Assembly: GCA_013150955.1 (NCBI GenBank)
Contig: JAADJD010000017.1
Coordinates: 36,336-100,335 of the forward strand
Source of the DNA: Calditrichota bacterium
Lineage (GTDB): Bacteria > Calditrichota > Calditrichia > RBG-13-44-9 > J042
Reading direction: 5' to 3'
DNA: 64,000 nucleotides
Position numbers and translations under genes: made by a program
Notes under the pieces: generated by a model
What the model saw: the letters and a program-made list of their open reading frames with translations, nothing else
What the model was told of the DNA's origin: nothing
Database searches by the model: none
Shown: piece after piece, positions 8,590 to 15,453 of the stretch
Layout of the letters: the number at the start of each line of letters is the position of its first letter
How positions within the stretch are numbered: position 1 is the first letter of the stretch

Positions 8590-9459
8590 ATGAAATTCCG
8601 TGGATTAAAAAATATCTTTACCATCGCTCTGATGCTCCTCCTGTGGCTCTTACCTGCTCAAATGGCAGTGGGAGCAGGGAAGTGGTCGCTATTTAGTTAC
8701 CTGTCGTACTATAGTGGTCGGTATTATTTAACGGAGACCACCCGTAGCCTGTATGTTGCGGGTGGACTCCGCTATCGCAGTGACCGCTGGAATGTGTCTT
8801 TCAGTATGCCATGGATTATTCAGAATTCCAATTTGGTACAGCAAACGGGTAACGTGTTTTATCCTATGGGGCCCGATGGAAATGGCCGCTCACACATGGA
8901 TGGCGATGCCATGGGGATGGGAGATGGCTGGCATTCCCGGCACATGAACTTTCAGGCGCCCACCTCGCACATCCTCACCGGTCTGGGGGACGCCTACGGC
9001 TACATCAGCTACCGGCTGTATGGCGGGGGATTTGCCACGTATGCGGTATTTGCTAATATTCAAATCAAAGCACCAACGGCCAGTGTTCAGCGGGGATTTG
9101 GCACCGGGGAGTGGGATTATGGCGGCAGTTTTTCCTTTCAAAAACTTTTTTGGCGGAAATGGGGCGCCATTGTCGAACTGGGAATCCTGGACATTGGCGA
9201 TCCCGATTCCATCACCTTTAAAAATCCGGTTTTTGGAAGCCTGACGCTGAACTGGTTTGTGAACCCAAAAGTAGCTCTAACGCTGTATTACCTGTGGTAC
9301 ACACAGATACAGGATCAGGTGGAGCCACCGCGATATGTAAATGGTGGAGTTCACTATCAGATGTCGAATACCATCACCCTGCTGGTCACAGTGGGGCGGG
9401 GGATGAGTTCCAGTAGCGCGGACTTTAACATGTTTACCAGTTTAGAAGTAACACTTTAA
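8590..9459 (+). CDS. Putative outer-membrane beta-barrel protein with Met/His-rich loop
   Basis: A 289-aa protein with a signal peptide (hydrophobic 9-27, cut near VGA) and repeated amphipathic strands to the C-terminus (SLEVTL). Residues about 95-120 form a Gly/Met/His/Asp-rich loop with MDGDAMGMGDGWHSRHM, which could bind metal. The pattern resembles transporter-like barrels of the phenol-degradation MetA type, but I do not recognise it with certainty. The start is ATG with GGATAGG upstream, 15 bp after the lipoprotein cytochrome. The role is inferred only from its place in the copper operon. Confidence 0.65.
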   Translation: MKFRGLKNIFTIALMLLLWLLPAQMAVGAGKWSLFSYLSYYSGRYYLTETTRSLYVAGGLRYRSDRWNVSFSMPWIIQNSNLVQQTGNVFYPMGPDGNGRSHMDGDAMGMGDGWHSRHMNFQAPTSHILTGLGDAYGYISYRLYGGGFATYAVFANIQIKAPTASVQRGFGTGEWDYGGSFSFQKLFWRKWGAIVELGILDIGDPDSITFKNPVFGSLTLNWFVNPKVALTLYYLWYTQIQDQVEPPRYVNGGVHYQMSNTITLLVTVGRGMSSSSADFNMFTSLEVTL

Positions 9460-9475
9460 AAAAGGAGGCCATCGG

Positions 9476-10117
9476 ATGTTTGATATTACACTGTTGCATC
9501 CCAAAGTGGTGCATTTTCCCATTGCCCTGGTGTTGGTGGCGTTTGTATTCGACATTCTGGGCATGATCAAGAAAAATGAATTTTACTATAGATTTGCCTG
9601 GATCAATCTGGTGCTGGCATTTTTTGCCGCCGTGGTGGCCATTGTTAGCGGACTGCTGGCTGCGAACAACGTGCCGCACAATGATCTGGCCCACGAAACC
9701 ATGGAAACGCACGAGAATCTGGGCTATGTGATCGGGGGAATCCTGGCGGTGCTGGTTTTCTGGCGCTTCCGTCTTAAAGGCGCCTTTCCTGAAAAAGGGA
9801 AATGGATCTACTTGCTTCTCTTTTTTGTCGGTGTGGGGACGGTGGTCATCAGCAGCGATCTGGGAGGCAAAATGGTGTACGAATTTGGCGTGGCGGTGAA
9901 GGCGGTGCCTCAGGTGGAATCGGAAGGGCATTCTCACGATGGCGATGGACATTCCCACGGCGAAAGTGCTTCCCCGTCCATGGAATCGCATGAACACGGG
10001 GAGGGCGAAGATCACCACCAGGCCGGCGCCGAAAGCAAAATGAAGGGCGAGGCCTCCCCGGAAAAGAAGCAGAAAAAGCTTCATAAACACGATGATGGAT
10101 CGGTTCATGAACACTAA
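9476..10117 (+). CDS. DUF2231 membrane protein with His-rich tail
   Basis: A 213-aa inner-membrane protein. The N-terminal LHPKVVHFPIALVLVA motif and four hydrophobic segments (about 15-33, 43-62, 83-100, 110-128) match DUF2231, a family often found beside cytochrome c and copper genes. Conserved His residues in the first helix and the HETMETHENLG loop suggest heme or metal binding. The tail from about 150 is rich in His, Glu and Ser (GHSHDGDGHSHGE), a likely metal-binding extension. RBS AAAAGGAGG precedes the ATG. It ends the tightly spaced part of the operon. Confidence 0.8.
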   Translation: MFDITLLHPKVVHFPIALVLVAFVFDILGMIKKNEFYYRFAWINLVLAFFAAVVAIVSGLLAANNVPHNDLAHETMETHENLGYVIGGILAVLVFWRFRLKGAFPEKGKWIYLLLFFVGVGTVVISSDLGGKMVYEFGVAVKAVPQVESEGHSHDGDGHSHGESASPSMESHEHGEGEDHHQAGAESKMKGEASPEKKQKKLHKHDDGSVHEH

Positions 10118-10190
10118 ACGAAAAACAACGTTGTGCGGAACCCGCATGGGATATTCCTGGATGCAAGAAAAATGGTCTCATCAACCGCTA

Positions 10191-10224
10191 ACGGGGTGCG
10201 ATGGCTGGAAGCCATCCGCCCCGT
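10191..10224 (+). ncRNA. Stable hairpin in the spacer upstream of the DUF302 gene
   Basis: ACGGGG (10191-10196) pairs with CCCCGT (10219-10224), and GATGGCT (10200-10206) pairs with AGCCATC (10210-10216) over a GGA loop. There is no following T-run. It is preceded by CTCATCAACCGC (10178-10189), also found before the hairpin at 6552. Candidate structured leader or processing element; class not recognised. Confidence 0.5.
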
Positions 10225-10283
10225 GGCAAAATGACGACAATCGCATCGCCCACGGGCGGGTGGCCGGGATTTCGAAGATATCG

Positions 10284-10389
10284 GGTAACCCGAACCCATA
10301 TTTACCATCTAATGGTAAAGCGCCAGACGGAAAGTTTGTGGCGCTGAACCGTAAAAATTCATAATGGTAAATGGGTTTCAGGGTTCACC
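10284..10389 (+). ncRNA. Multi-stem inverted-repeat leader before DUF302
   Basis: A bulged inverted repeat of about 25 nt joins 10284-10308 to 10364-10389 (GGGTTACC-like and ATGGTAAA-like arms). Nested inside are TACCAT/ATGGTA (10303-10317), which competes with the outer stem, and AGCGCCA/TGGCGCT (10319-10345). The arrangement of mutually exclusive stems just 20 bases before the RBS suggests a regulatory leader. The 293-bp gap 10118-10410 holds no convincing gene. Confidence 0.5.
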
Positions 10390-10410
10390 ATAACATAAAG
10401 GAGAGGTAAA

Positions 10411-10797
10411 ATGAGTTACTATTTTGCACGTCAGTTCGACGCAGATTTTGATGAAATGATTCAGCGGGTAACCGATGCATTGAAGGAAGAAGGATTCGGC
10501 GTCCTGACGGAAATTGATGTCAAAGAAACGTTAAAGAAAAAGCTGGATGTGGATTTCCGCCGCTATCGCATTCTGGGCGCCTGCAATCCACCGTATGCCT
10601 ACAAGGCCTTACAGGCGGAAGACAAGATCGGTACCATGCTGCCCTGCAATGTGGTTGTCCAGGAACTGGGCGATGGCAGGGTGGAGGTTGCTGCTGTCGA
10701 TCCGGTGGCCTCGATGCAGGCCATCAACAATCCGGCACTGGCAGAAATTGCCAGCGAAATTCGGGCGAAGTTAAAAAAGATTGTCGATTCGTTGTAA
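10411..10797 (+). CDS. DUF302 family protein
   Basis: A 128-aa soluble protein of the DUF302 family: central MLPCNVVVQELGDGRVEVAAVDP strand region with a conserved Cys, preceded by the LGACNPPYAYKAL motif. The family has no firm biochemical role and is common near redox and metal genes. No signal peptide, so cytoplasmic. RBS AAAGGAGAGG is ideal for the ATG at 10411. The unusually structured 293-bp leader upstream suggests expression separate from, or modulated within, the copper operon. Confidence 0.85.
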   Translation: MSYYFARQFDADFDEMIQRVTDALKEEGFGVLTEIDVKETLKKKLDVDFRRYRILGACNPPYAYKALQAEDKIGTMLPCNVVVQELGDGRVEVAAVDPVASMQAINNPALAEIASEIRAKLKKIVDSL

Positions 10798-10845
10798 TGA
10801 AAAGCTTCTTTTTTGCCCTTCACACTCTCCCTCCCTCCCTGACCA

Positions 10846-10881
10846 GAGCAGGTGCTCGGGCTCCCGCCCGGGTGCCTGTTC
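10846..10881 (+). terminator. Hairpin with T-rich tail between DUF302 and SHOCT genes
   Basis: GAGCAGGTGCTCGGGC pairs, with a few GU pairs, with GCCCGGGTGCCTGTTC over a short TCCC loop, followed by CTTATTTT. The polypyrimidine stretch CTCCCTCCCTCCCTG just before it is also unusual. Likely an intrinsic terminator or attenuator; the T-run is imperfect. Confidence 0.5.
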
Positions 10882-10927
10882 CTTATTTTAAAGGAGTGGT
10901 GGGATACAAAACACAAGGGAGTCTACC

Positions 10928-11158
10928 ATGATGGGTGGCGATTGGTTTTGGGGTCACATGGGCTTTGGCTGGTTGTTCTGGCTGGTGATCATCGGGATCA
11001 TCATCTGGGGCATCAGCATGATGAGTCGTTCGCGGGGAACCACCGAACCCCCGGCGAAAAAGGAAACCCCACTGGAAATCTTGAAAAAGCGGTATGCACG
11101 GGGAGAAATTACCCGGGAAGAATATGAACAGATGAAACGCGATTTAACGGAAGATTGA
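10928..11158 (+). CDS. SHOCT-domain small membrane protein
   Basis: A 76-aa protein with one transmembrane segment (about 12-30, Trp-rich: GFGWLFWLVIIGIIIWG) and a C-terminal SHOCT domain (ILKKRYARGEITREEYEQM, 50-68). SHOCT modules are short helical hairpins with an oligomerisation or anchoring role. The start is ATG at 10928 (a second ATG is adjacent), with AAGGGAG upstream. It closes the copper-related run and is followed by interspersed repeats. Such proteins commonly neighbour copper genes; the function is unknown. Confidence 0.8.
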   Translation: MMGGDWFWGHMGFGWLFWLVIIGIIIWGISMMSRSRGTTEPPAKKETPLEILKKRYARGEITREEYEQMKRDLTED

Positions 11159-11242
11159 TCGAACCTTTTGTCCTTGAATGAAGCGCAAAACGGCGATCGA
11201 ACAATTCATTTGTAAATCAAAGATGGGTGGAAAATAGGCTTT

Positions 11243-11406
11243 AAACCCGGATTATGCAATCGCCTACGAATGACACGAATTACCCCAAATAAAACGATAC
11301 CTTGGATTGTGTCTGGATGAAAAAGTGTTCCGGGAGATATTAACAATTTTGTTGATATTTTTGGTTTCAATCGTGTGATTCGCGGTTTAATGCATTAATT
11401 GGGTTT
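11243..11406 (+). repeat. Interspersed inverted-repeat element, full copy (forward)
   Basis: Begins AAACCCGGATTATGCA, contains the centre TTGGATTGTGTCTGG and ends TGCATTAATTGGGTTT. The two ends are imperfect inverted repeats with arms of about 45-50 bp. It fills part of the non-coding gap 11159-11636 and stands 13 bp before a second copy. Confidence 0.85.
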
Positions 11407-11419
11407 ACGATGGCATTTG

Positions 11420-11590
11420 AACCCAGATTATGCAGTAGCCTACGAATTACACGAATTAAAACGAATAAAAATAATAAAATTCCTTTGATGATATCTGGAT
11501 AAAAATGTTTTCCCGGATACATTCGTTATTTTGATGATTTTTTTTTCGATTCATTCGCGTGATTCGCGGTTTAATGCATTATTTGGGTTG
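11420..11590 (+). repeat. Interspersed inverted-repeat element, full copy (forward)
   Basis: Begins AACCCAGATTATGCAGTAG and ends TGCATTATTTGGGTT. Tandem to the copy at 11243 but with the other centre type (TTTTCCCGG instead of GTTCCAGGG). Together they separate the copper operon from the lipoprotein gene at 11637. Confidence 0.85.
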
Positions 11591-11636
11591 AAATTTGCGG
11601 GGATTTGGCAATACCAAAACGACTGGAGAACCTTCC

Positions 11637-12659
11637 ATGGTTTGGAATAGATTCCGGGTTACTGAGTGGCAAATGGTATCCCCCATCGTCGGTATTTTGA
11701 TGGGATTGATGGGGATGGTCTGGCTGTCCTGCCAGAAACCGGGCTCCCAGGAGCCCCGGCTGGATCCGCACCCACCCGAAATCCGGATTGTTTACCCACC
11801 TGACGGCGCCACGTTGACGGATACGGACACCATTCGCGTGGAGGCATCGGATGACGAGGAAATCGAGCGCGTCGAAATTTTCATCGATGGGGAAAAGGTC
11901 GCTGAGCAATCACACCCGCCCTTTCAATACACCTGGTACGTGGGCTACTGGGCGGATGATCAGACCCACACCATTCAGGCCACGGCCTACGACCCGGACG
12001 GCAACCAGGCCAGCAGCGATCCCATTCGAGTAACCATTCCCGCAAGTGCAGCGCTTCAACCGCGGATCTTTGCCCCGCAAAATGATGCCCTCTTCAAAAA
12101 TCCCACGGAAATCCTGCTCCGGTGGTCCAGTCTCCCGGACGCCATTCAGTACGAAGTGCAGGTGGATCGCACCGATGCGTTTGCAAATCCCCAGGAATTT
12201 ACCACCAACACGTACGAATTCTCCTTTACCAACATTCAGGAGGGACTTTTCTACTGGCGGGTTCGGGGGAAAAATTCTCTGGGAAGGCAAAGTCAGTGGA
12301 GTGCTGTGTATCGCTTTGAGATTCGGTTTGTGGTTACCGCGCGGTTTTCGGACATTGAACAAAAGGTGTTTGCCCGGAGCTGTGCATTGAGCAACTGCCA
12401 TACCGGGGATTTTCCGGCGCAGGGATTGGATTTAACGCCGGGACAAGCGTATCAGAACCTGGTGAATGTACCCAGTTTTGAAGTGCCCTCCTGGATGCTG
12501 GTGGAGCCGAACCGCAGCGATCGCAGTTACCTGATTACCAAGCTTGCCGGCGGTGATTCCCTGAAAGGCGGATTAATGCCCTTGAACGGTGCCCCCCTTC
12601 GGCAGGAAGTGATCGATTCCATCCGTGCCTGGATCGACCGCGGTGCGCTGGATAATTAG
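11637..12659 (+). CDS. Lipoprotein with Ig-like/FnIII-like domains and a CX4CH cytochrome-like C-terminus
   Basis: A 340-aa exported protein. The N-terminal hydrophobic segment (15-30) ends in VWLSC, so Cys32 may be lipidated. Residues about 45-135 form a bacterial Ig-like domain (IRIVYPPDGATLTDTDTI ...) and 140-235 a fibronectin-like fold. The C-terminal 100 residues resemble planctomycete-type cytochrome domains: a Cys249-x4-Cys254-His255 site, GLDLTPGQAYQNL, then MPLNGAPL and an AWIDRGAL end. The four-residue spacing departs from the usual CXXCH, so heme attachment is inferred. ATG at 11637 is chosen for GGAGAA upstream, over a TTG at 11595. The gene is bracketed on both sides by tandem interspersed repeats. 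Confidence 0.8.
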   Translation: MVWNRFRVTEWQMVSPIVGILMGLMGMVWLSCQKPGSQEPRLDPHPPEIRIVYPPDGATLTDTDTIRVEASDDEEIERVEIFIDGEKVAEQSHPPFQYTWYVGYWADDQTHTIQATAYDPDGNQASSDPIRVTIPASAALQPRIFAPQNDALFKNPTEILLRWSSLPDAIQYEVQVDRTDAFANPQEFTTNTYEFSFTNIQEGLFYWRVRGKNSLGRQSQWSAVYRFEIRFVVTARFSDIEQKVFARSCALSNCHTGDFPAQGLDLTPGQAYQNLVNVPSFEVPSWMLVEPNRSDRSYLITKLAGGDSLKGGLMPLNGAPLRQEVIDSIRAWIDRGALDN

Positions 12660-12724
12660 CACTCTTCAATAACAGGGCGCATTATTTAGCGCAATTTGCA
12701 GGGACTGCAACAACGATCAGGAAT

Positions 12725-12846
12725 AAACCCAGATTATGCATTAGACCACGAATTTCACGAATTAACACAAATAAAAATAAAATACACTTGATTCTTTCGG
12801 GATGAAAAGGTTTTTCCCGGATGCATTCGTTATTTTGTTGATATGA
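12725..12846 (+). repeat. Interspersed element, right arm missing (forward)
   Basis: Begins AAACCCAGATTATGCATTAG and runs through the TTTTTCCCGG centre to TTTTGTTGATATG, where it abuts the next copy. The right arm is absent. Confidence 0.8.
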
Positions 12847-13015
12847 TCCTAAATTATGCAATAGCCTACGAATTACACGAATTAACACAAATAAAACCAA
12901 TAAAATACATTGGATTGTGTCTGGATGAAAATGTGTTTCAGGGTTTATTTGCGATTTTGTAGGTATTTTTTGTTTTCATTCGTGTGATTTGCGGTTTATC
13001 GCATTATTTGGGTTT
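12847..13015 (+). repeat. Interspersed element, full copy (forward)
   Basis: Begins CCTAAATTATGCAATAGC and ends CGCATTATTTGGGTTT; centre ACATTGGATTGTGTCTGG. With the truncated copy before it, it fills most of the gap 12660-13129. Confidence 0.85.
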
Positions 13016-13059
13016 AACTCGCAACCCACCTTAACCCATCCTAAAATTTCAAAAATTTT

Positions 13060-13088
13060 TGTAAGAAATCCTCCTTCAGGTAATCTAA
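13060..13088 (+). promoter_or_regulatory. Putative ECF-sigma-type promoter
   Basis: TGTAAG (13060-13065) and ATCTAA (13083-13088) are separated by 17 bases, 42 bp before the hydrolase ATG. The pattern resembles TGTAA ... TCTAA promoters of autoregulated ECF sigma factors. The cognate sigma is encoded in the same operon, so autoregulation is inferred. Confidence 0.45.
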
Positions 13089-13129
13089 AGGGTGAGTCAT
13101 CGATAATTTAAACGCAGGAGGATTTCGAT

Positions 13130-14011
13130 ATGTGGCGAATTAAATGGATGTTTCTATTTCTGTGTCTCACCCTGCTCACAGCGCATGCAGGTAGTTCCTC
13201 CGAATACCCATTCCGGGTGGAGGTAAAAGGCAGCGGCCAGCCCGTGCTGTTGATTCCGGGATTGGCCTGCTCCGGTGAGGTGTGGGAACAAACCGTTCAG
13301 GCGTTGCAGGATCGGTACACGTTGCATGTGATCTCCCTGCCGGGATTTGCCGGCCAACCCGCCATGTCGCTAAAGGATGGCTATCTGCCGGTCATTAAAC
13401 GGGCGCTCATTCGCTACATTAAAAATGAACTGTCCGCAAAACCCATCCTCATCGGGCACAGCCTGGGAGGATTTCTGGCTATATCTGTTACCGCTTCGGT
13501 GCCGGATCGGGTGGCGAAGATCGTGGTGGTGGATGCCTATCCCTTTTACACCGCTGCATTCAATCCCCTGGCCACTGCCGAATCCAGCCGGCCCCAGGCC
13601 GAAAATATGCAACAGATGATCTTGCAAACCCCCGATCCCGTTTTCCAGAAACAGCAACAGGCCACCTTAAAAACCATGATCAGCGATTCGAATTTGGTTA
13701 AATTAGCGGTGCGCTGGTCGATGGCATCGGATCGGCCGACCATTGCCCGGGCCATGTACGAAATCATGACCACCGATTTACGGGACAGCGTGGCCAGCAT
13801 TACCTGTCCCATTCTGGTGCTGGGCAGCTGGTACGGCGCCAAAGACGTTGGCATTACCCGGGAAATGGTCGCTGCTAATTTCCAGAACCAGTTTCAGAAA
13901 GCCGAACGGTGCACAGTTAAAATTGCGGAAAAAGCCCGACATTTCATCATGTGGGACGAGCCGGAATGGTTCATCGATCAAGTCCAGGAGTTTCTGGAGC
14001 ATGGAGAATAA
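13130..14011 (+). CDS. Exported alpha/beta hydrolase
   Basis: A 293-aa hydrolase with a signal peptide (MWRIKWMFLFLCLTLLTAHA). The fold is clear: oxyanion region LLIPGLACSGEVW, nucleophile elbow GHSLGG with Ser111, and catalytic His271 in ARHFIMWDEP. The acid residue is probably in the GSWYGAKD strand end. The substrate is unknown; esters or peptides are possible. RBS CAGGAGGATTTCG precedes the ATG. Its last 11 bp overlap the start of the ECF sigma gene, so the two are translationally coupled, implying the hydrolase is part of, or the output of, an envelope-response unit. Confidence 0.85.
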   Translation: MWRIKWMFLFLCLTLLTAHAGSSSEYPFRVEVKGSGQPVLLIPGLACSGEVWEQTVQALQDRYTLHVISLPGFAGQPAMSLKDGYLPVIKRALIRYIKNELSAKPILIGHSLGGFLAISVTASVPDRVAKIVVVDAYPFYTAAFNPLATAESSRPQAENMQQMILQTPDPVFQKQQQATLKTMISDSNLVKLAVRWSMASDRPTIARAMYEIMTTDLRDSVASITCPILVLGSWYGAKDVGITREMVAANFQNQFQKAERCTVKIAEKARHFIMWDEPEWFIDQVQEFLEHGE

Positions 14012-14507
14012 GGAACAGTATTTCTTAGACATTTACCAGCAATTCAAGGATAAACTGTTCCGCCTGTGCCTGGGATTTACCGGCGATACAGGGGAAGCAG
14101 AAAATCTGTTCCAGGAAATCTGGATCAAAATCTGGAATCACCTGGATCAGTTTCGAAACGAAAGTGCCATTGGCACCTGGATATACCGCATTGCCACCAA
14201 TACGGCGTTGCTATATGTCAAACGGCAAAACCGCTATAAGCGGAAGGTTCAATCCATGGAACACCTCCCGGTTGAGCCGGGGGGTGACCCATCAGAAGCC
14301 CAACACATGGAGGAAGCGATTGCCCGGCTGTACCGGGCAATCGCCTCTTTAAAGGAACTGGATCGGATTATCATCGAACTGGTGCTGGAGGGTACCCGAT
14401 ACCGGGACATCGCGGAAATCACCGGTTTGAGCGTGTCCAATGTGGGCGTGCGGATCAACCGCATTAAGAAGGAATTGAAAAACAGGCTTGAGAAAGCAGG
14501 AGAATAG
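14001..14507 (+). CDS. ECF-family RNA polymerase sigma factor
   Basis: A 168-aa group IV sigma factor. Region 2 includes YQQFKDKLFRLCLGF, ENLFQEIWIKIWNHLDQF and GTWIYRIATNTAL; region 4 is LKELDRIIIELVLEG followed by the helix-turn-helix YRDIAEITGLSVSNVGVRI. The start is ATG at 14001, inside the end of the hydrolase gene, the family-length choice. The next gene begins 2 bp after its stop and may encode the anti-sigma factor. A TGTAA/TCTAA promoter-like sequence precedes the operon. Confidence 0.92.
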   Translation: MENKEQYFLDIYQQFKDKLFRLCLGFTGDTGEAENLFQEIWIKIWNHLDQFRNESAIGTWIYRIATNTALLYVKRQNRYKRKVQSMEHLPVEPGGDPSEAQHMEEAIARLYRAIASLKELDRIIIELVLEGTRYRDIAEITGLSVSNVGVRINRIKKELKNRLEKAGE

Positions 14508-14509
14508 AC

Positions 14510-15088
14510 ATGGCCGATGATCTCAAATCCTTACAGGAACTCTGGCAGCGGGGCGGATCCGGAGCCCCGGATGCGTTGAAGTTGCTGCATCAGTTGAACG
14601 CCCTGCGGCGGAAGCACCGGATGGAGAAGATCGGGCTGTTTGTCAGCCTGCTAACCACCATGGCAGTGTTGCTTTTTATTCTTCCGGTGGTCGAGAGCCC
14701 TTATTTTGCCGCAGCCATGGTTTTCATCGGGCTGGCCGTGGTGCTGATTCTGTGGCAGGCCTATCAGATCCGATTTCAGCCGCTGAACGGTGCCCGGCAT
14801 CTTTCCAATAAGGCCTTCCTCGAAAGTTACCTCCAGAACATGGAGAAAAAGGTGCGGTTCACCCGAAAAACCATGTGGGTTTATGCCATTTTGCTGACCC
14901 TGGGATTAAATCTTGCCTATCTGGAGGCGATTCGGTCAATACCAACCATCGGGCGGGTGCTGATCCATCTTGGGATGAGTACATTCCTGATCCTGGGATT
15001 CCGGGTGCTGATTCAAAAGCGGCTGCGGACCTATCAGCAGGAAATCGATCCCCTTTTGAAAACCCTGAGGGATTTGAACGCATCCTGA
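14510..15088 (+). CDS. Putative membrane anti-sigma factor
   Basis: A 192-aa protein with a cytoplasmic N-terminus of about 40 residues (SLQELWQRG ... NALRRKHRMEK) and four hydrophobic segments near 41-60, 64-83, 120-140 and 146-166. I recognise no named domain. The position directly after an ECF sigma gene, with 2 bp spacing, and the short soluble head plus membrane anchor are typical of anti-sigma partners; that role is inference. It has no obvious zinc-binding HxxxCxxC motif. Confidence 0.6.
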   Translation: MADDLKSLQELWQRGGSGAPDALKLLHQLNALRRKHRMEKIGLFVSLLTTMAVLLFILPVVESPYFAAAMVFIGLAVVLILWQAYQIRFQPLNGARHLSNKAFLESYLQNMEKKVRFTRKTMWVYAILLTLGLNLAYLEAIRSIPTIGRVLIHLGMSTFLILGFRVLIQKRLRTYQQEIDPLLKTLRDLNAS

Positions 15089-15138
15089 TGAGAGAAACCG
15101 AGCAATCTCCAGAAACCCGTGCTATCCCCAAAATGTAT

Positions 15139-15309
15139 TAAACCCACATAATGCATTCAACCGCGAATCACGCGAATGAAACCCAAAAATATCAATTAAA
15201 TCGCGAATAAACCTCAAAACAATTTTTTCATACGGATATCGTCCAATGTGTTTTATTTATTTTATTCGTTTTAATTCGTGTAATTCGTAGGCGATTGCTT
15301 GATCTGGGA
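15139..15309 (-). repeat. Interspersed element, full copy (reverse)
   Basis: Reading plus-strand, begins AAACCCACATAATGCATTC and ends GATTGCTTGATCTGGGA, i.e. reverse orientation. Lies in the gap 15089-15453. Confidence 0.85.
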
Positions 15310-15365
15310 TTAATTTTATTCGTGTTCATTCGTGTAATTCGTAGGCGATTGCATCATCCGGGTTT
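15310..15365 (-). repeat. Half element (single arm, reverse)
   Basis: A lone extra arm, TTCGTGTAATTCGTAGGCG ... CATCCGGGTTT, fused to the end of the full copy before it. It repeats the terminal 50 bp of that copy. Confidence 0.75.
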
Positions 15366-15453
15366 ATCTGGCATGGAATTTGAACCCATTTCCGGTGGGA
15401 ATCCTGAAATGCATTTTGGGATTCCCCAAACCGACATACAAGGAGGAAGAGCC

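Noticed and set aside
10092-10364. 90-aa ORF after the DUF2231 gene
   Set aside because: No RBS, overlaps the real gene, and covers the hairpin-rich leader.
11243-13015. Repeat tracts as a CRISPR array
   Set aside because: Copies are about 170 bp, imperfect, widely scattered and lack regular unique spacers; no cas gene is present.
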